NCBI GenBank assembly: GCA_003483565.1
Contig: DMYZ01000165.1
Location: 1-10,324 of the forward strand
Direction: 5' to 3'
From: Prevotella sp.
GTDB taxonomy: Bacteria > Bacteroidota > Bacteroidia > Bacteroidales > Bacteroidaceae
Length of the DNA: 10,324 bases
This document shows positions 7,898 to 10,324 of the stretch, piece after piece (position 1 is the first letter of the stretch; each line of letters begins with the position of its first letter). The translations under genes and the position numbers were made by a program. Below the pieces are notes generated by a model. The model saw only the letters and a list, made by a program, of their open reading frames with translations. It had not been told where the DNA came from and did not search any database.

Positions 7898-7961
7898 GTA
7901 AATATGATACTGGATAATTTTAAGGATTATTTCTTAATATTTTCTATTGATTTTTGTTTGT

Positions 7962-8813
7962 TTATTCATCGGGTTCTGCATGTACGATAGTGGTACACCT
8001 TGGAATGAGTGTCTCCATATCTTTTTCTATTCTGTTACAGATACCATGTGCCGTCTCGAGATCTGTCTGAGGTTGAAGGTGTATGTTTACTTCTACAAAT
8101 GTATCGGGACCGGCAACACGTATTTTCAAATTATGATAATAGACAATTTCCTTATTGGATTTCAATTTTGTTTCAACTTTTTCCGTGAGTCCTTCCGGGA
8201 CTTTGTCCAGCAGTACGTCAACGGCTCTTTTCCCGAGTCTGTATGAGATTCCCAGAACAATTACAGCAACGCCTAATGCTGAGATCGCATCTGCTTTGTG
8301 ATAGCCCAGGTTGGCACATACCAAGCCGAGAAGTACGACTCCTGAACTGAGAATGTCTGTGGAAAAATGAATGGCGTCAGCTTCCAGAGCCTGGCTGTTG
8401 TTGCGTTTAGCTGCCTTGAAAAGCATCCGTGAACGTCCGATGTCTACAGCCATTGCTGTCACGACAACAAGATAACTCCATACGGTTACTTTGATGGTTG
8501 TATTGCCGGAAACCAAACGACTGATACCTTCATAGATAATCCAGATGCAAGTAACAACGAGCAGTATGGATTCAAAAAAAGCAGAGAGGTTTTCTATTTT
8601 TCCATGCCCGTACTGGTGTTCTTTGTCAGCAGGTTTATCTGATATACTCACCGAGACAAAGGTGATCAGCGCAGCCAACAGGTCAAGTAAAGAATGGAGA
8701 GCCTCGGAGAGTATTCCCAAACTGGATGTGAGAATACCTACCACGAATTTCATAGTAGTTAAAAACACTGCAGCGATGATGGAAGTAAAAGCGGCTTTTT
8801 TCTTGCTTGTCAT
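7962..8813 (-). CDS. Cation diffusion facilitator (CDF) transporter, zinc-type
   Basis: Inner-membrane antiporter that exports a divalent metal, most likely zinc, in exchange for protons. The 283-residue length is typical of YiiP/FieF-like proteins. Helix 2 has H40-SLL-D44 and helix 5 has H149-FST-D153. This HxxxD plus HxxxD site is the usual arrangement of zinc-selective CDFs such as the animal ZnT proteins, whereas E. coli YiiP has DxxxD in helix 2. The cytoplasmic signature HQYGHGKIE (66-74) follows helix 2, and KADAISALG (173-181) opens helix 6. The C-terminal dimerisation domain keeps the YiiP-type metal ligands H245, H256 and H278, with E280 at the position of YiiP D285. The ATG at 8813 is preceded by a perfect Bacteroides promoter about 75 bases upstream. 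It diverges from the SGNH hydrolase gene and converges on the toxin genes. Iron, cobalt or manganese remain possible. Confidence 0.94.
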   Translation of the reverse strand: MTSKKKAAFTSIIAAVFLTTMKFVVGILTSSLGILSEALHSLLDLLAALITFVSVSISDKPADKEHQYGHGKIENLSAFFESILLVVTCIWIIYEGISRLVSGNTTIKVTVWSYLVVVTAMAVDIGRSRMLFKAAKRNNSQALEADAIHFSTDILSSGVVLLGLVCANLGYHKADAISALGVAVIVLGISYRLGKRAVDVLLDKVPEGLTEKVETKLKSNKEIVYYHNLKIRVAGPDTFVEVNIHLQPQTDLETAHGICNRIEKDMETLIPRCTTIVHAEPDE

Positions 8814-8887
8814 AATTTAAATTTTAAAATGAAGGAGTAAAGAAATTTATTTCAAATTCAGTCTTTTCTTCTTATGTGTTAAATTCG

Positions 8888-8919
8888 CAAAACTACGAAC
8901 AAAAATTGAATTATGCAAA
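8888..8919 (-). promoter_or_regulatory. Bacteroides-type promoter driving the CDF gene
   Basis: Read on the minus strand, TTTG (8919-8916), 20 bases, then TAGTTTTG (8895-8888) gives an exact match to the -33/-7 consensus with standard spacing. The expected transcription start is around 8881, leaving a leader of about 70 nt before the ATG at 8813. Confidence 0.8.
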
Positions 8920-8950
8920 TTTTCCAAAGATAATATTAAATTATATGGTG

Positions 8951-9038
8951 TTACCACAATCCGGTAATGAGGTTACCAAACTGTGGAGACCTTATTACCA
9001 TTGTCCGGTAGACTTGTTACCGCACTCCGGTAATAGCT
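8951..9038. repeat. Four tandem 22-base units beginning with TTACC
   Basis: Units begin at 8951, 8973, 8995 and 9017, exactly 22 bases apart. Each opens with TTACC. Units 1, 3 and 4 also have CCGGTA 12 bases into the unit or earlier, producing TTACC-N7-GGTAA (in unit 3 the last base differs, GGTAG). Unit 2 keeps TTACC but is degenerate in its right half. Units 1 and 4 agree at 16 of 22 positions. The 22-base step is about two DNA turns, so all units face the same side of the helix, as expected for cooperative protein binding. Confidence 0.75.
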
Positions 9039-9104
9039 CAATCCGTCTAAAAACGGAATAATATTCAGTTGCTTTCCGGACCGGCGGAGAACTGTAATTC
9101 AAGG

Positions 9105-9136
9105 TTTGCAGATTCCGGAAAATTGTTGTATCTTTG
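9105..9136 (+). promoter_or_regulatory. Bacteroides-type promoter driving the SGNH hydrolase gene
   Basis: TTTG (9105-9108), a 20-base spacer, then TATCTTTG (9129-9136) matches the Bacteroides -33/-7 consensus exactly. The expected start is around 9143, giving a leader of about 80 nt. The spacer contains the palindrome TTCCGGAA (9113-9120), which a repressor could occupy. Confidence 0.82.
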
Positions 9137-9221
9137 CTTGCCGTAAAATAGAGGTAATACAGTTGCTGTCAGCACAATTATTTCTAGATTAACTTCTTAG
9201 AAGATTATAGCTATTAGGATA

Positions 9222-10324
9222 ATGAAAAAGATATTATTCATATTTATGTTATTGTGCTCTCTTACCTTACAGGCACGTGTAAAGGATATCATTGGCAACC
9301 ATTGGGTAGGAACGTGGGCTACAGCTCCCCAGATTCCCGTAAAGGCGTATATGCCGTATGATAATAATATGTCAGACCGTTCTGTCCGTCAGGTCGTGAA
9401 GGTTTCCATCGGCGGCGATTTGATCCGTTTGGAGTTGAGCAATGAACTGAGCAGTGAGGCCGTGTATATCCGTTCGGTTTATATTGCCACTTCTGCTGAT
9501 TCTTTTGCGATTCTTCAGAAGTCGGCCCGATATCTGAAGTTTCATAATGCCTATAAGGTTGTCATTCCAGGAGGAAAAGCTGTATGGAGCGATGTTCTTC
9601 CTTTCAAATTAGCTCCCCGGCAGAAACTGGCAATTACCATTAATTATACGAAGGCTCCTGCATCTCCCACCGTTCATATGGGTTCCCGTACAACAACCTA
9701 TATCATGCGTGGCGTGACGAATGCAAGAAGCAGTTTCAGAAAAGCATTCCGGGAAAACCACTGGTTTAACATTTCTGCCCTTGATGTCTTTGATTCCAGA
9801 TCGCATGCCATTGCCATTATCGGCAATTCCATTACCGACGGGAAAAACAGTACGGATAATGCTCAGAATCGCTGGCCGGACATGCTTTCAGAATACCTTC
9901 AACTAAAATATAAAATAGATAATGTCGGGATCTTAAATCTGGGCATTGGCAATAACCGGGTCGCTACAGAAGGTGGATTCGGTACGATGGCAAGATTGAG
10001 GTTCGATCATGATATTCTCGGTCAGAGTGGGGTGGAATCCGTTGTTATCTTCGAAGGAGTCAATGATATTGGCAACAGTCGTGGAAATAGTGAAACAGTA
10101 GCTGGGCAATTGATCTCTGCATACGAGGAAATGATCAGGAAATGCAAGGAGAAGCACTTGAAAGTTTATCTGGGTACGATAACACCTTTCAAGGGAAACG
10201 GATATTATTCACCCTTTCATGAGGCAGCCCGGCAGACTGTGAATGAATGGATCAGGGCACAGAGAGAAAGAGTCGACGGTATTCTGGATTTTGACGAGTT
10301 GCTACGGGATCCGGAGGACAAGGA
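9222..10324 (+). CDS. Secreted SGNH/GDSL-family hydrolase, 3' end missing
   Basis: Predicted exported esterase or deacetylase, with 367 codons visible and no stop before the window ends. The ATG at 9222 gives a signal peptide (MKKILFIFMLLCSLTLQA) with likely cleavage after Ala18. C12 is not in a good lipobox, so I expect a soluble secreted or periplasmic form. An N-terminal beta domain (about 27-165) carries VGTWATAPQ (29-37), SNE (73-75) and GSRTTTY (154-160), typical of this two-part subfamily. The catalytic domain starts near 195: block I GNSITDG (201-207, nucleophile Ser203), block II NLGIGNN (239-245, oxyanion Gly), block III GVND (279-282, oxyanion Asn281). The block V DxxH should lie just past the window. 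Block I has Asn where GDSITDG is usual, but the nucleophile is intact. The substrate is unknown; acetyl groups on glycans are a reasonable guess. A full length near 400 residues is expected. Confidence 0.92.
   Translation, partial: MKKILFIFMLLCSLTLQARVKDIIGNHWVGTWATAPQIPVKAYMPYDNNMSDRSVRQVVKVSIGGDLIRLELSNELSSEAVYIRSVYIATSADSFAILQKSARYLKFHNAYKVVIPGGKAVWSDVLPFKLAPRQKLAITINYTKAPASPTVHMGSRTTTYIMRGVTNARSSFRKAFRENHWFNISALDVFDSRSHAIAIIGNSITDGKNSTDNAQNRWPDMLSEYLQLKYKIDNVGILNLGIGNNRVATEGGFGTMARLRFDHDILGQSGVESVVIFEGVNDIGNSRGNSETVAGQLISAYEEMIRKCKEKHLKVYLGTITPFKGNGYYSPFHEAARQTVNEWIRAQRERVDGILDFDELLRDPEDK

Larger units (their letters stand above)
8814..9221. other. Divergent regulatory region between the CDF and SGNH hydrolase genes
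   Basis: 408 bases with no convincing gene. An open frame at 8876-9061 uses a GTG start and runs through repeats and a promoter, with no family resemblance. The region holds one promoter facing each way, a four-unit 22-base repeat array between them, a small hairpin at 9042-9057 (TCCGT/ACGGA, not followed by T) and an 8-base palindrome at 9113-9120. Confidence 0.75.

Noticed and set aside
7947..8246. Plus-strand frames antisense to the CDF gene (also 8545-8820)
   Set aside because: They are shadows of the CDF coding strand, with no signal peptide or family motifs.
8951..9038. Reading the 22-base units as a CRISPR array
   Set aside because: The units are contiguous and too short, with no unique 30-base spacers and no cas genes nearby.
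9042..9057. Small hairpin TCCGT/ACGGA as a terminator
   Set aside because: The stem is only five pairs and no T-run follows on either strand.
8876..9061. 61-codon plus-strand frame in the divergent region
   Set aside because: It starts with GTG inside the CDF promoter's leader area and spans the CDF promoter and the repeat array. Its similar peptide segments (LPQSGN, LPHSGN) come only from repeat units 1 and 4 being 66 bases apart.
9609..10157. Frames at 9609-9806 (-), 9721-9906 (+) and 9933-10157 (-)
   Set aside because: All lie inside the SGNH hydrolase gene, whose own frame runs open from 9222 to the window end with clear catalytic blocks.

Overview
The window looks like chromosomal DNA of a gut-type Bacteroidales (Bacteroides or a close relative). 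Three things support this: a SusC/SusD outer-membrane pair, lipoprotein signals of the usual kind, and two promoters that fit the Bacteroides sigma-ABfr pattern exactly (TTTG, 20 bases, TAnnTTTG). I cannot name a species.

Layout. Bases 1-4619 hold a 5'-truncated SusC-type TonB-dependent transporter and its SusD-like lipoprotein, closed by a strong terminator (4684-4714). Bases 4716-5180 are a very AT-rich gap. Bases 5181-7816 hold the most interesting part: two adjacent lipoprotein genes, one short (351 aa) and one long (493 aa). Both have the core of the cholesterol-dependent cytolysin (thiol-activated cytolysin) fold. I read them as the short and long components of a CDC-like (CDCL) two-component pore-forming toxin, the kind described in Bacteroidota as a weapon against related bacteria that works like the complement membrane attack complex. 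A terminator-like hairpin sits between them and another lies after the long gene.

From about 7960 onward the composition becomes clearly more GC-rich. A zinc-type cation diffusion facilitator gene lies on the minus strand (7962-8813). A secreted SGNH/GDSL hydrolase gene lies on the plus strand from 9222 and runs off the end of the window. They diverge from a 408-base regulatory region with two perfect divergent promoters and, between them, four 22-base units that begin with TTACC, three of which carry an inverted TTACC/GGTA match.

How the genes may work together. The transporter pair imports an unknown nutrient, and no enzyme in the window points to a substrate. The toxin pair appears to be its own transcription unit. 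Both toxin proteins carry an Arg-Thr-Arg motif about 40-50 residues after the lipidated cysteine, which suggests proteolytic release or activation at an arginine. No separate immunity lipoprotein is visible. Because the long toxin gene begins only 20 bases after the internal hairpin, it probably depends on read-through, which would make more short than long component. The right-hand genes look like unrelated housekeeping or accessory functions.
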